Below are positions 13,138-20,963 of a DNA stretch of 64,000 nucleotides, piece by piece. Every line of letters begins with the position of its first letter. Within the stretch, counting starts at the first letter, position 1. Under the pieces are notes generated by a model, which saw nothing but the letters and a program-made list of their open reading frames with translations, searched no databases and was not told where the DNA came from. This stretch comes from Actinomyces sp. 432 (GTDB taxonomy: Bacteria > Actinomycetota > Actinomycetes > Actinomycetales > Actinomycetaceae): the NCBI RefSeq assembly GCF_009930875.1, contig NZ_CP025249.1:930001-994000 (forward strand). The letters are read 5' to 3'. The translations under genes and the position numbers were made by a program.

Positions 13138-15025
13138 GTTTCTCGCGCTCCTGCTTAAGGGACCAGCGATATGCGGGATCGGACGCCGCGAGGCTCGCGT
13201 GGGTGCCGCGGCGCGTCACCGTCGCGGGGGCGCCGCGCGGGGAACCATCGGCATCGTCCGTGTGGTGTGGGTCGTTGGCGTCCTGTGGAGCGCCCAGGAC
13301 CAGTACCTCGTCGGCGTCCGCCAGGGCAGACAGACGGTGGGTTACCAACAATACGCCGCGGGCATCGGCGGCGGGGTCGGTCGTGTCACCGCCCGAGGCC
13401 TCCACACCGGTGGTGGGGGCGTCTGTAGCGCCGGCGTGCAGCAGGTCCCCGACCAGGCGGTCGGCGGTGGCGGCATCCAGGTGCTCGCCGGGCTCGTCCA
13501 GCAGCATCAGCGGCGCGGGCGCGGCCAGGGCGCGAGCCAGCAGCAGGCGGCGCCGCTCGCCGCCGGAAACGGCCGTCGCATCCGCCCCCAGGCGCGTGTC
13601 CAGCCCATCGGGAAGACGGGCCAACCAGTCACCCAGCCCGGCCCGTGCCAGCAGGGTGACAGCCCGCTCGCGGGTAAGTGCGCCGTCGGCCACGCGCAGG
13701 TTCTCCAGCACCGTGGTGTCGAATACATGCGCGTCCTCCGCAGTCAGGCTCACGCGCCCGGCAGCCTCCGCCCGATCCGCACTCCACGGCGGCGCCCCAT
13801 CCAGGGTCAGCTCTCCTCCCCGCGGCTCCAGCAGGCCGGCGAGGGTTAGCAGCAGCGTGGTCTTGCCGACGCCGGAGGGGCCCACGATGGCCAGGCGCCG
13901 CCTCGGCGTCAGGTCCAGGTCGACGCCGGAGACGACAACCGGTCCGCCCGGCCAGCCGACCGCCAAGTCACGCGCACGCAGGTGCGGACCGGAGGTGCTC
14001 GCGGCGGGCAATGGGCGCGGCGTGGGCACGTGGGCGGCGGAGGCGGCGGCGTCGTCGAGCAGGGCCATGATGCGTACGGCTGCGCCCGCCGAGGTCACCA
14101 ACTGGACAGACGCGGGGCCCAGGGCGGCCGAGGCCTCGAAGGCGCTCAGCGGCACCAGCACGATCACCGCCAGCCACACCGGGGCCAGGCGCCCGTCGGA
14201 TACGGCTTGGGCGCCCACGAGTATGTTGCCGAGCACGGCCAGACCCATGGCGGTGGTGTCGATGACGGCGGCCAGGGCGGCGGGCCGGGCCGCCCGGTCA
14301 CGGGTGGCGGCCAGGTGGTCCTCCAAGCCGGCCAGGTCGCTCATGGTGCGTGGCATGCGTCCGGAGACGCGCAGCTCGTCGGCACCGTCGAGCAGGTTCA
14401 CGACGGCGGCCGACAGGTCGGTGGCCTGCTCCTGGCGTGCCAGCTCGGCGGCGCGCGCCGAGCGGATCGTCATCAGGGGCCCGGCGACGCCCGAGAGCAG
14501 CAGGCAGACCGCCAGGATCGCGCCCGCCGGCGGATACACGAGGGCCAGTCCCAGGCTGGTGGCCAGACCCAGGGCGGCGGCCACCGCGATCGGCAGCAGT
14601 GAGCGCACCACCAGGTCCCCAACGGCGTCCACGTCGGCGCCCACACGCGCCAGCACGTCCCCGCGGCGCAGCCCCGCAACCGTGTCCGTGCGGGCGCCGG
14701 CCAGAGTCTCATACAGCCGGGTGCGCAGCGCGCTCATGCCCCGCAGTGCCGTGTCGTGGGACAGCAGGCGCTCGCAGTAGCGCAGCACGGAGCGCGAGAT
14801 TCCGAATAGGCGCACCGCTACCGGAGCCACCCCGAGAGCCACCACCTCCGGGGTCTGTGAGGCGCGGGCGATCAGCCAGGCGGCGACGGCGGACAGGCAT
14901 ACTGCGCTGGCCAGCCCCAGCGAGCCGACGATTACGGATGCGGTGAATCGGGCGCCGCTCAGGTCGAGTAGATCCACGGCGCGGCGCAGGGCACTCCGCT
15001 CGGAGGCAGTCAACGCGGCACTCAC
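13130..15025 (-). CDS. cydC: thiol reductant ABC exporter subunit CydC
   Basis: Half of the heterodimeric CydDC exporter, which moves cysteine/glutathione-type reductants (and possibly heme) out of the cytoplasm and is needed to assemble cytochrome bd. The 631 residues consist of a six-helix exporter membrane domain (about 1-310), with the CydC-typical RLFGISRSVLRYCERLLSHD, and an ATPase domain with Walker A GPSGVGKTT, signature SGGERRR, Walker B LMLLDEPGEHLD and the H-loop in LLVTHRLS. An unusual Gly/Thr-rich insert (DAPTTGVEASGGDTTDPA) sits between Walker B and the H-loop. Start overlaps the cydD stop by 4 bases (ATGA). Confidence 0.93.
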   Translation of the reverse strand: MSAALTASERSALRRAVDLLDLSGARFTASVIVGSLGLASAVCLSAVAAWLIARASQTPEVVALGVAPVAVRLFGISRSVLRYCERLLSHDTALRGMSALRTRLYETLAGARTDTVAGLRRGDVLARVGADVDAVGDLVVRSLLPIAVAAALGLATSLGLALVYPPAGAILAVCLLLSGVAGPLMTIRSARAAELARQEQATDLSAAVVNLLDGADELRVSGRMPRTMSDLAGLEDHLAATRDRAARPAALAAVIDTTAMGLAVLGNILVGAQAVSDGRLAPVWLAVIVLVPLSAFEASAALGPASVQLVTSAGAAVRIMALLDDAAASAAHVPTPRPLPAASTSGPHLRARDLAVGWPGGPVVVSGVDLDLTPRRRLAIVGPSGVGKTTLLLTLAGLLEPRGGELTLDGAPPWSADRAEAAGRVSLTAEDAHVFDTTVLENLRVADGALTRERAVTLLARAGLGDWLARLPDGLDTRLGADATAVSGGERRRLLLARALAAPAPLMLLDEPGEHLDAATADRLVGDLLHAGATDAPTTGVEASGGDTTDPAADARGVLLVTHRLSALADADEVLVLGAPQDANDPHHTDDADGSPRGAPATVTRRGTHASLAASDPAYRWSLKQEREKHG

Positions 15026-16850
15026 CGGTCGCCTCCTGAGAATACGAGCATGTCCATTGGATCGGTGTCTGGATCGGTGTCCCCGGTAGCGGCGTCACTG
15101 GGTCCGGCGTGGCCGGCCTCTGGGACGAGCACGTCCCCGGTGGCGGGGCGTGAAGTTACCTCGATCACGTCGTCGGCCAGGGAGACGAGCGCCGCCCGGT
15201 GTGCGATCACCACGACGGTGCGGCCTGCCGCGCGTAGAGCGGCTACGGCATCGAGCACCCGCGCCTGGCTGGCGGCGTCGAGATGGGCGGTGGGCTCGTC
15301 GAGCAGCACCAGGGGGGCGTCGGTGACCAGGGCGCGGGTGAGAGCCAGTCGCTGGCGCTGTCCGACCGACAGTCCCACGCCGCCCTGGCCTACGCGCGTG
15401 TGCCAGCCTGCGGGCAGACCGGCGACGACCTCGTCGAATCCGGTGGCCGCGGCGGCATCCGCCAGGGCGGGCGGGACGGGGACGGCGTCCGCCGGGGCGT
15501 GCCCGCCGGCATCGGCCGGGGCTGGGGTGTCGGCGTCGGTTGGGGGCCGGCCGAGGACGTTTTCCAGCAGCGTGCCGGGCACGATCACGGGGCGCTGCGG
15601 CACCCAGGTGATCTGCTCCCACCAGGAGGCGGGGGCGACGTCGGCCAGGTCCACTCCCGAGTCCGCGGCGGTGACCACCCGTACCCGACCCCGGTCGGGG
15701 GTAGCAGTCCGAGTAGCAGCCCGGCGGTGGTGGTCTTGCCGGCACCGGAGGCTCCAGTCAGGGCCACCACCCGGCCGGGGCGGATTGTTGCCGTGAGGTC
15801 GGCGGGTGCCCAGGCGCCGCGGGCGGCCACGGAAACCTGCTCAAACTCGATGCGGGATGTGCACAGGTCGGGGGCGGGGGTGGTGCCAGGCGTCGGCGTG
15901 GGCTCCTCAAGCACCGCGAAGACCGCCTCGGCGGCGGCCACCCCGTTGGCAGAGGCGTGGAACTGGAAGCCGACCTGCCGCAACGGCTGGTAGACCTCCG
16001 GGGTGATCATGATGACCAGCAGGCCGGTGGCCAGGTCCATGCGCCCGTACAGCAGCCGGAAGCCCACCTCGACGGCGACGATCGCCACCGACAGGGTGGT
16101 GATGAACTCCAGCACCGCACCGGACAGGAAGGCCACCCGCAGCGTGGACATGGTGGTGGCGTTGTAGGCGCGGCCGAGTTCGCGCACCCGCCGGGCGGGG
16201 CCGGCCTGACGGCCCAGCGCCTTGAGGGTGGGCAGGCCCGCCAGCAGGTCCAGCAGTTGGCTGCCCAGGCGTTCCATGGTGCGCAGTCGGGCCTCGGAAT
16301 GGGTCTGGGTGAGGCGGCCGATTAGGATCATGAATATCGGGATCAGCGGGATGGTGCAGGCCACTGCGATCGCGGAGGGCAGGTCTTGGGTGAGTAGCAC
16401 CAGGCCGGTGGCCGGGGTGACGGTGGCCGCCAGTAGCAGTTGCGGCAGGTAGCGGGTGAAGTAGGGCTCGAGGTCGTCCAGGCCGCGCGTGAGCAGGGTG
16501 GCGGTGTCCGCGCCGTGGACGGCTCGCCAGCGCGGCCCAAGAGTGGCGGCGCGCTGCAGCACTTGGTGGCGCAGGTCGGTGGTGACGTCGGTGGCCGCCC
16601 GGTGGGCGCGCGACTCCTGCACGTACAGGACCAGTGCCCGGGCCGCTACCACCCCGGCCAGCGCCGCTATCGCGGGCCGCACGGTGCTAGGGGCGGCGGT
16701 GCCGGTGATGACCGGGGAGATGGCGTGGGCGATGAGGTACGCCTGGGCGACGACAAGCAGCGCGGTGAGCGCGCCCGTGACCGCCGTCGTGGCGATGTAG
16801 CGCCGGGCCGCGGCGGCGTACCGCATGAGTCGGGGATCCAACGGCTTCAC
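15022..16850 (-). pseudogene. cydD: thiol reductant ABC exporter subunit CydD, single-base frameshift, probably a sequence error
   Basis: Partner of CydC in the exporter needed for cytochrome bd assembly. The first frame encodes the six-helix membrane domain and ATPase start, with Walker A TGASGAGKTT and then LLLGLLPP, after which it becomes nonsense and ends at 15585. The second frame resumes directly with RVRVVTAADSGVDLADV, Q-loop ITWVPQRPV, signature LSVGQRQRLAL and Walker B LVLLDEPTAHLDA, ending at 15022. Adding one C on the coding strand to the five-base run at 15697-15701 joins them into about 609 residues. An Ala/Pro-rich insert (around DADTPAPADAGG) is present after the Q-loop. Confidence 0.9.
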
Positions 16851-17192
16851 CCAAACAGCATAGTGCCGCAGTGGGACCGTGGTCCCGGGAGTGGGTTCTT
16901 GATGGGGATTGGGGGTGGTGGGGCGCCGTCGCGCTCACAGCCTCGGCCTCAGCATTATTCGCTTGTATGTCATGAGGCCGAAGTCGCATAATGGTGGGGA
17001 GTCACCCGGCTGCATCCGGATGGCTCCCCGAGGCAGGCGGTTCAGTGTTTGCCGCACGCTTTGAAGCAGCCAGCACCAGATACCGGCAGCGGTGCTGAAT
17101 CCGTACCCCACGCCGATGGGGAGGGGCAGGCCGACACAGCGTTCGTCGCCGTCGTCTGGCCCCGTCTGCCGGCGTAGAAGTACATTTGGGAT
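16851..17192. other. 342-base interval upstream of cydD
   Basis: Holds a DevR-like palindrome close to cydD (listed separately) and a hairpin with 9-bp arms, TCGGCCTCA at 16943-16951 and TGAGGCCGA at 16973-16981, separated by 21 bases. A second weak hairpin, GGGGAG/CTCCCC, lies at about 16997-17026. I see no supported ORF here. Confidence 0.5.
16873..16886 (-). promoter_or_regulatory. DevR/DosR-like palindrome upstream of cydD
   Basis: GGGACCGTGGTCCC has perfect 6-bp arms around GT and agrees at 10 of 12 informative positions with the DosR core GGGACTTNNGKCCC. It lies 23-36 bases before the cydD start. The DosR-like regulator is encoded at the other end of the same locus, so control of cydDC by it is a reasonable inference. 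Confidence 0.45.
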
Positions 17193-17474
17193 GTGGCTAG
17201 CTGGGATGAATTGATCGCCGTCGTTGCTGATTGTCGGGGCGCGGACTCCGAGGACGCCCGCAACCTGAACCTGATATGCGAAGGCGACGTGGGGGCTGCA
17301 TGCGAATGCGCGATCTCAACAATCGCCTGGTACGGCATCATCGTCCCGGAACGGATCATCGAGACGACCCGCGAGCTGTGCGCAGATGCTCGCGACTTCA
17401 CCGAGTACAACGAGCTCATGGAGTCCCAGGAGGAGGCCCGCAGGGCTGTGGGCCCGCCAACGTCGGAGGGCTGA
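17193..17474 (+). CDS. small acidic protein, possible orphan immunity protein (MafI-like pattern)
   Basis: A 93-residue ORF from GTG 17193, rich in Asp, Glu, Cys and Ala, with no signal peptide or membrane segment. The helical pattern, with a polar G-x-x-G-A-A turn (CEGDVGAACECAISTI), a YGIIVP stretch and then IIETTRELC, resembles small all-helical immunity proteins such as MafI. It lies alone on the plus strand between cydB and cydD, has no toxin gene nearby and lacks a clear ribosome binding site; the frame is open only five codons further upstream. GC content is lower than in its neighbours. The family suggestion is weak; the ORF itself is plausible. Confidence 0.4.
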   Translation: MASWDELIAVVADCRGADSEDARNLNLICEGDVGAACECAISTIAWYGIIVPERIIETTRELCADARDFTEYNELMESQEEARRAVGPPTSEG

Positions 17475-17486
17475 GTGCGTCTGCTC

Positions 17487-17580
17487 CGCTAATTAGCGGT
17501 CTGCTGAATTGCTGTGGGCCGTTCAGCGAACCTTGAACTGGCGTACCCAACGGTGAAGTGGCGTAGTAGACGGCGTCGTC
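17487..17580 (+). repeat. diverged copy of palindromic element family B
   Basis: Aligns without gaps with the left arm, loop and part of the right arm of the long palindrome at 28720-28792: CGC, three bases, TTAGCGGTCTGCTG (12 of 14 matching), a 17-base loop, CAGCG, then GGCGT. Homology continues downstream (GAAGTGGCGT and CGTCGTCG are shared). Here the right arm has diverged and no longer pairs well. It lies between the small ORF and the end of cydB. Confidence 0.55.
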
Positions 17581-17618
17581 GGGCCACGGGCGAGCGTCGG
17601 CCCGCCTCGGTGAGCGCC

Positions 17619-18758
17619 TCAGTGATCGACGGGCGCGGGCTGGGCGTTGTCGCGCACACGTGTGGGGTGCAGTCCACCGGCGTCGGGGTCGATCCGTTCG
17701 GCGTTGATGCGCGCGGAGAAAGTCCGGTACCCCCAGATCGTGTAGAAGAGCACCACCGGCAGGAAGACGACGGCGGCAACCGTCATGATCGCCAGGGTGG
17801 CGTCGGCGGAGGCGGCCTGCGCGATGGTCAGTGAGTAAGCGGGGTCGATCGAGGAGCGCATGACGTCGGGCGTCATGGCCGTGAAGATGAGCGCCCCGAC
17901 TCCGGCGATACCGGCGAAGTGCAGGCCGAAGGCGAGCCCCTGCCGACCGCGGAACGAGGCCACCAGGGAGCCGACGAGCGCCAACGCCGCCACTACCAGT
18001 GGCAGCCAGACCCAGGCGGTGGCCGAGTAGCTGGTCGCCCACAAGCCCCAGGCGGCCGCGACCGCCGTCGAGGCGACCCCGCAGCGACGGGCGAAGGCAC
18101 TCGCCCGCACGGACAGGTCGCCGGCCGTCTTCAGCGCGGTGAACAGGGCTCCGTGAGTGAGGAACAGCAGGCAGGTGGCTGCGCCGCCCAGCAGCGTGAA
18201 GGGCGTGAGCAGGCTGAAGAACCCTCCGGTGAGCAGGTGGGAGGCGCCGAGGATCAGTGCGTCGGCAGGCACTTCACCGGCCGGCACGGGCGCGCCGGTG
18301 GTGGTGTCGATCACCTCGATCTCCATGCCCTGCACCATGTTCGCGAAGGCCGCACCCCACAGGATCGAGGGCAGCCAGGCGGCAATGGTGTGCGCCCAGT
18401 CCCACCGGTCGCGCCAGGTCTGATCGTTGATCCGGCCGCGCCACTCGATGGCGCACACGCGCACGATCAGGCACAGCAGGATCAGGAACAGCACTAGGTA
18501 GGCGCCGGAGAACAGGGTGCCGTACCACTCGGGGAAGGCGGCGAAGGTGGCGCCGCCGGCGGTCAGCAGCCACACCTCGTTGCCGTCCCAGTGGGGGCCG
18601 ATGGCGCGCACCATGGCGCGCCGCTCCCGCTCGTCACGGCCGAGGATCTTCAGCAGCATGCCCACGCCGAAGTCGAAGCCCTCCAAGGTCAGGTAGCCGA
18701 CCCAGAGGATCGCAATGAGGATGAACCAGAGGACGGAGAGTGTCACGGTGGGCTCCAC
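17619..18758 (-). CDS. cydB: cytochrome d ubiquinol oxidase subunit II CydB
   Basis: Membrane subunit of the high-affinity quinol oxidase cytochrome bd, which reduces oxygen at low concentration. The 379-residue protein starts with a helix leading into the family signature LTLEGFDFGVGMLLKIL and GPHWDGNEVWLLTAGGATFAAFP, and continues with further hydrophobic helices, including HLLTGGFFSLLTPFTLLGG. Length is normal for the family. About 100 bases separate it from cydA upstream, with the same orientation, so one transcript is likely. It ends shortly before the element at 17487-17580. Confidence 0.95.
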   Translation of the reverse strand: MEPTVTLSVLWFILIAILWVGYLTLEGFDFGVGMLLKILGRDERERRAMVRAIGPHWDGNEVWLLTAGGATFAAFPEWYGTLFSGAYLVLFLILLCLIVRVCAIEWRGRINDQTWRDRWDWAHTIAAWLPSILWGAAFANMVQGMEIEVIDTTTGAPVPAGEVPADALILGASHLLTGGFFSLLTPFTLLGGAATCLLFLTHGALFTALKTAGDLSVRASAFARRCGVASTAVAAAWGLWATSYSATAWVWLPLVVAALALVGSLVASFRGRQGLAFGLHFAGIAGVGALIFTAMTPDVMRSSIDPAYSLTIAQAASADATLAIMTVAAVVFLPVVLFYTIWGYRTFSARINAERIDPDAGGLHPTRVRDNAQPAPVDH

Positions 18759-18859
18759 GGGTTAGTCGGATTGTGCGTTGGTTGGTGGCAGAGTCGGCGG
18801 GCAATGGCATCGGCCGCCGCAGGCCTTGACAGCGGCTGGGGTGCGCATCGGTAACGGGA

Positions 18860-20355
18860 CTAGTACTGGAACGACAGCAGCGTCTCGGCGTCGTCGGCCG
18901 GGCGCCCGGCAGCGTCTTCGACGACGTCGGGCACCTGGGTGCGCACGCCCTCGCGAACGTAGCGGCGCAGCAGCAGGAACCACACGACGCCGAGGGCGGC
19001 ATACAACAGCGTGAAGCCGATCAGCGACGCCAGCACGGTGCCGGGGGAGACGACCGTGGAGACGCCGTCGGCGGTGAGCATATAGACCTGGGAGACGGGA
19101 TCGGCAAGGTTAGGCACCACCACCCAGGGCTGCCGCCCCATCTCGGTCATGATCCAACCGAACGAGGCGGCGACGAAGGGCAGCCACATGCTCCACAGGG
19201 CGATCTTGCCCAACAGCGGGGAGTCGACCAGGCGGTCGCGGCGCGTCAGCCACAGGGCGACGACGCCGATGGCGACGGCGAGCATGCCCAGGCCGATCAT
19301 CAGGCGGAAGGACCAGAAGGTGATCATCTCGTTGGGGGTGTAGTCCACGCCGTCGCCGTAGCGCTCCGCGTAAAGCTCCTGGGCGTCGTTCAGACCCATG
19401 ATCTCGGCGTTCGGATCGTTGGTGGCCATGAAGGAGTATACATAGGGGACGGTGATCAGATGCTTGGCGGTGCCGTCGGCGCAGGAGCCGAAGGCGGCCA
19501 CGGTGAAGCCGGCGCCGGACTCGGTCTCGCACAGCATCTCGGCCGCCGCCATCTTGGCCGGCTGCTCCTCGGCCACAATCTGCCCCTGGATGTGGCCGGA
19601 GCCGGCTGTCAGAATGCCGGCGATGACCATGGTCACCGCACCGAAGCGCGTCATGCGGCGCCACAGGTGTCTGGCCTCGAAGTCCTGCCCGGCGCGCGTG
19701 GCCTTGATCATCCACCACGCGGACACTCCCAGGATGAGCGTGCCCGCCACCAGGAAGGCTGAGGCCAGCACGTGCGCCACGGTGACCCAAAGGATCTTGT
19801 TGCCCAGCACCTCGAAGAACCCGCCGACGCCGTCCAGCTCCGCCCGACCGGTGTCCGGGTTGACGACGGCGCCCACCGGGTGCTGCATCCAGGAGTTGGC
19901 GGCGAGGATGAAGAAGGCGGAGAGGTTGGTGCCCAGGGCGACCATCCAGATGCACAGGTTGTGCAACTTGGGGACAGGCGGTCGCGACCGAAGATCCACA
20001 GGCCCAGGAAGGTGGACTCCATGAAGAATGCCAGCAGCGCCTCGAAGGCCAGCGGAGCCCCAAAGATGTTGCCGACGAACCGGGAGTACTCCGACCAGTT
20101 CATGCCGAACTGGAACTCCTGCACGATGCCGGTGGCCACACCGAGCGCGAAGTTGATCAGCAGAAGGTTGCCGAAGAACCGGGTGGCCGTCCGCCACTGC
20201 TCGTTGCCGGTGCGTAGGTGGAGCGTCTCCATGAGCGCGACCAGCGGAGACAGGCCGATTGTGAGCGGTACCAGGATGAAGTGGTAGACGGTGGTGATGC
20301 CGAACTGCCATCGAGCCACGTCGAGGGAGTCGAGCGCCATGGGTGCGAGGCTCAT
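18860..20355 (-). pseudogene. cydA: cytochrome d ubiquinol oxidase subunit I CydA, single-base frameshift, probably a sequence error
   Basis: Heme-bearing subunit of cytochrome bd. The N-terminal frame ([20 protein letters not shown], then [11 protein letters not shown] with the heme b595 ligand region, and [19 protein letters not shown]) breaks off after IFGRDRLSP. The neighbouring frame continues with [39 protein letters not shown] (quinol-binding loop) and GRQPWVV, to the stop at 18860. Adding one C on the coding strand to the run at 19970-19973 gives about 498 residues, the short Q-loop form. All cytochrome bd features seen would then be intact. cydB follows in the same direction. Confidence 0.92.
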
Positions 20356-20398
20356 CTGCGCCGCCTTTCGCGAGGACCACGGGAAATATAAGAGGAAC

Positions 20399-20456
20399 CA
20401 TATAGGGGCTCCCCGGGAGATAGGTCAAGTATAGGCGGGTGACGGTGTGTCGCGAA
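20399..20456 (-). promoter_or_regulatory. candidate SigA-type promoters for cydA
   Basis: On the minus strand two overlapping candidates can be read. The first has TTGACC (20423-20428), an 18-base spacer and TATATG (20399-20404). The second has TTCGCG (20451-20456), a 17-base spacer and TATACT (20428-20433). Both lie 44-100 bases upstream of the cydA start. Confidence 0.45.
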
Positions 20457-20507
20457 AAGATACGACTCGTTGCACGGCTGTGCATCGGCCTGGGATGGAG
20501 CGGTCGG

Positions 20508-20526
20508 TTGTCAGAATTGGTGACAA
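20508..20526. promoter_or_regulatory. inverted-repeat operator TTGTCA-N7-TGACAA, copy 1
   Basis: Perfect 6-bp arms separated by 7 bases. The same arrangement recurs 103 bases away at 20611-20629. Two sites of equal spacing between divergent genes suggest a dimeric regulator. It does not match the Rex, CRP/FNR, LexA or DosR patterns that I know. Confidence 0.5.
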
Positions 20527-20610
20527 ACGCGCGCCCCGACGTCCCGGCTCGAATCTGAAACCGCGTGATTTCGACGTTTTGGTGATGGCGCGTCGGCGGC
20601 GCGGGTGCGT

Positions 20611-20629
20611 TTGTCACCGTTTGTGACAG
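20611..20629. promoter_or_regulatory. inverted-repeat operator TTGTCA-N7-TGACAG, copy 2
   Basis: Second site with the same arm sequence and spacing as 20508-20526, differing only in the last base; its inner arms extend to TGTCAC/GTGACA around CGTTT. It lies about 335 bases upstream of rne and about 255 bases upstream of cydA. Confidence 0.5.
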
Positions 20630-20963
20630 TGCTGGGGCGGCGTGCGCCGGTTGGCCTGTCCGCCGTGGGCGAGACGACGGCGCCACCTGTGTGACTGTGG
20701 CCCGGTCGGCTCGCACCTGTGGGATACTGCCCGTGGCACCGGCGGTCCCGTACCGGCAGTCGGTGTCCGACCCTCGGCCGAGACCGCCCGGAAGAATTGC
20801 GCCGCCCAGAGCGCCGCCGCACTTCCGCAATGTGCGAGTTCCGCCGCAGGCCGGCGCCACAAGGCGCACATGTAGGCTTTTCGCTCCCCGCCAGGGGAGC
20901 GCGACCGCGCTATGGCGCCGCGGGTACGGCGGAGCCATAGCGCCCGAAAGTGCAGATAGACCC

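Larger units (their letters stand above)
20356..20963. other. 608-base divergent intergenic region between cydA and rne
   Basis: Contains promoter elements for cydA on the minus strand and two copies of an inverted-repeat operator (each listed separately). The right part (about 20630-20960) leads into rne and is GC-rich with no supported ORF. The frame of rne is open upstream to 20691, but no good start lies there. Confidence 0.6.

Noticed and set aside
13026..14780. 584-codon plus-strand ORF opposite cydC
   Set aside because: Shadow of cydC in high-GC DNA. It is Ser/Arg/Ala-rich without domains, whereas the minus strand encodes a complete ABC protein.
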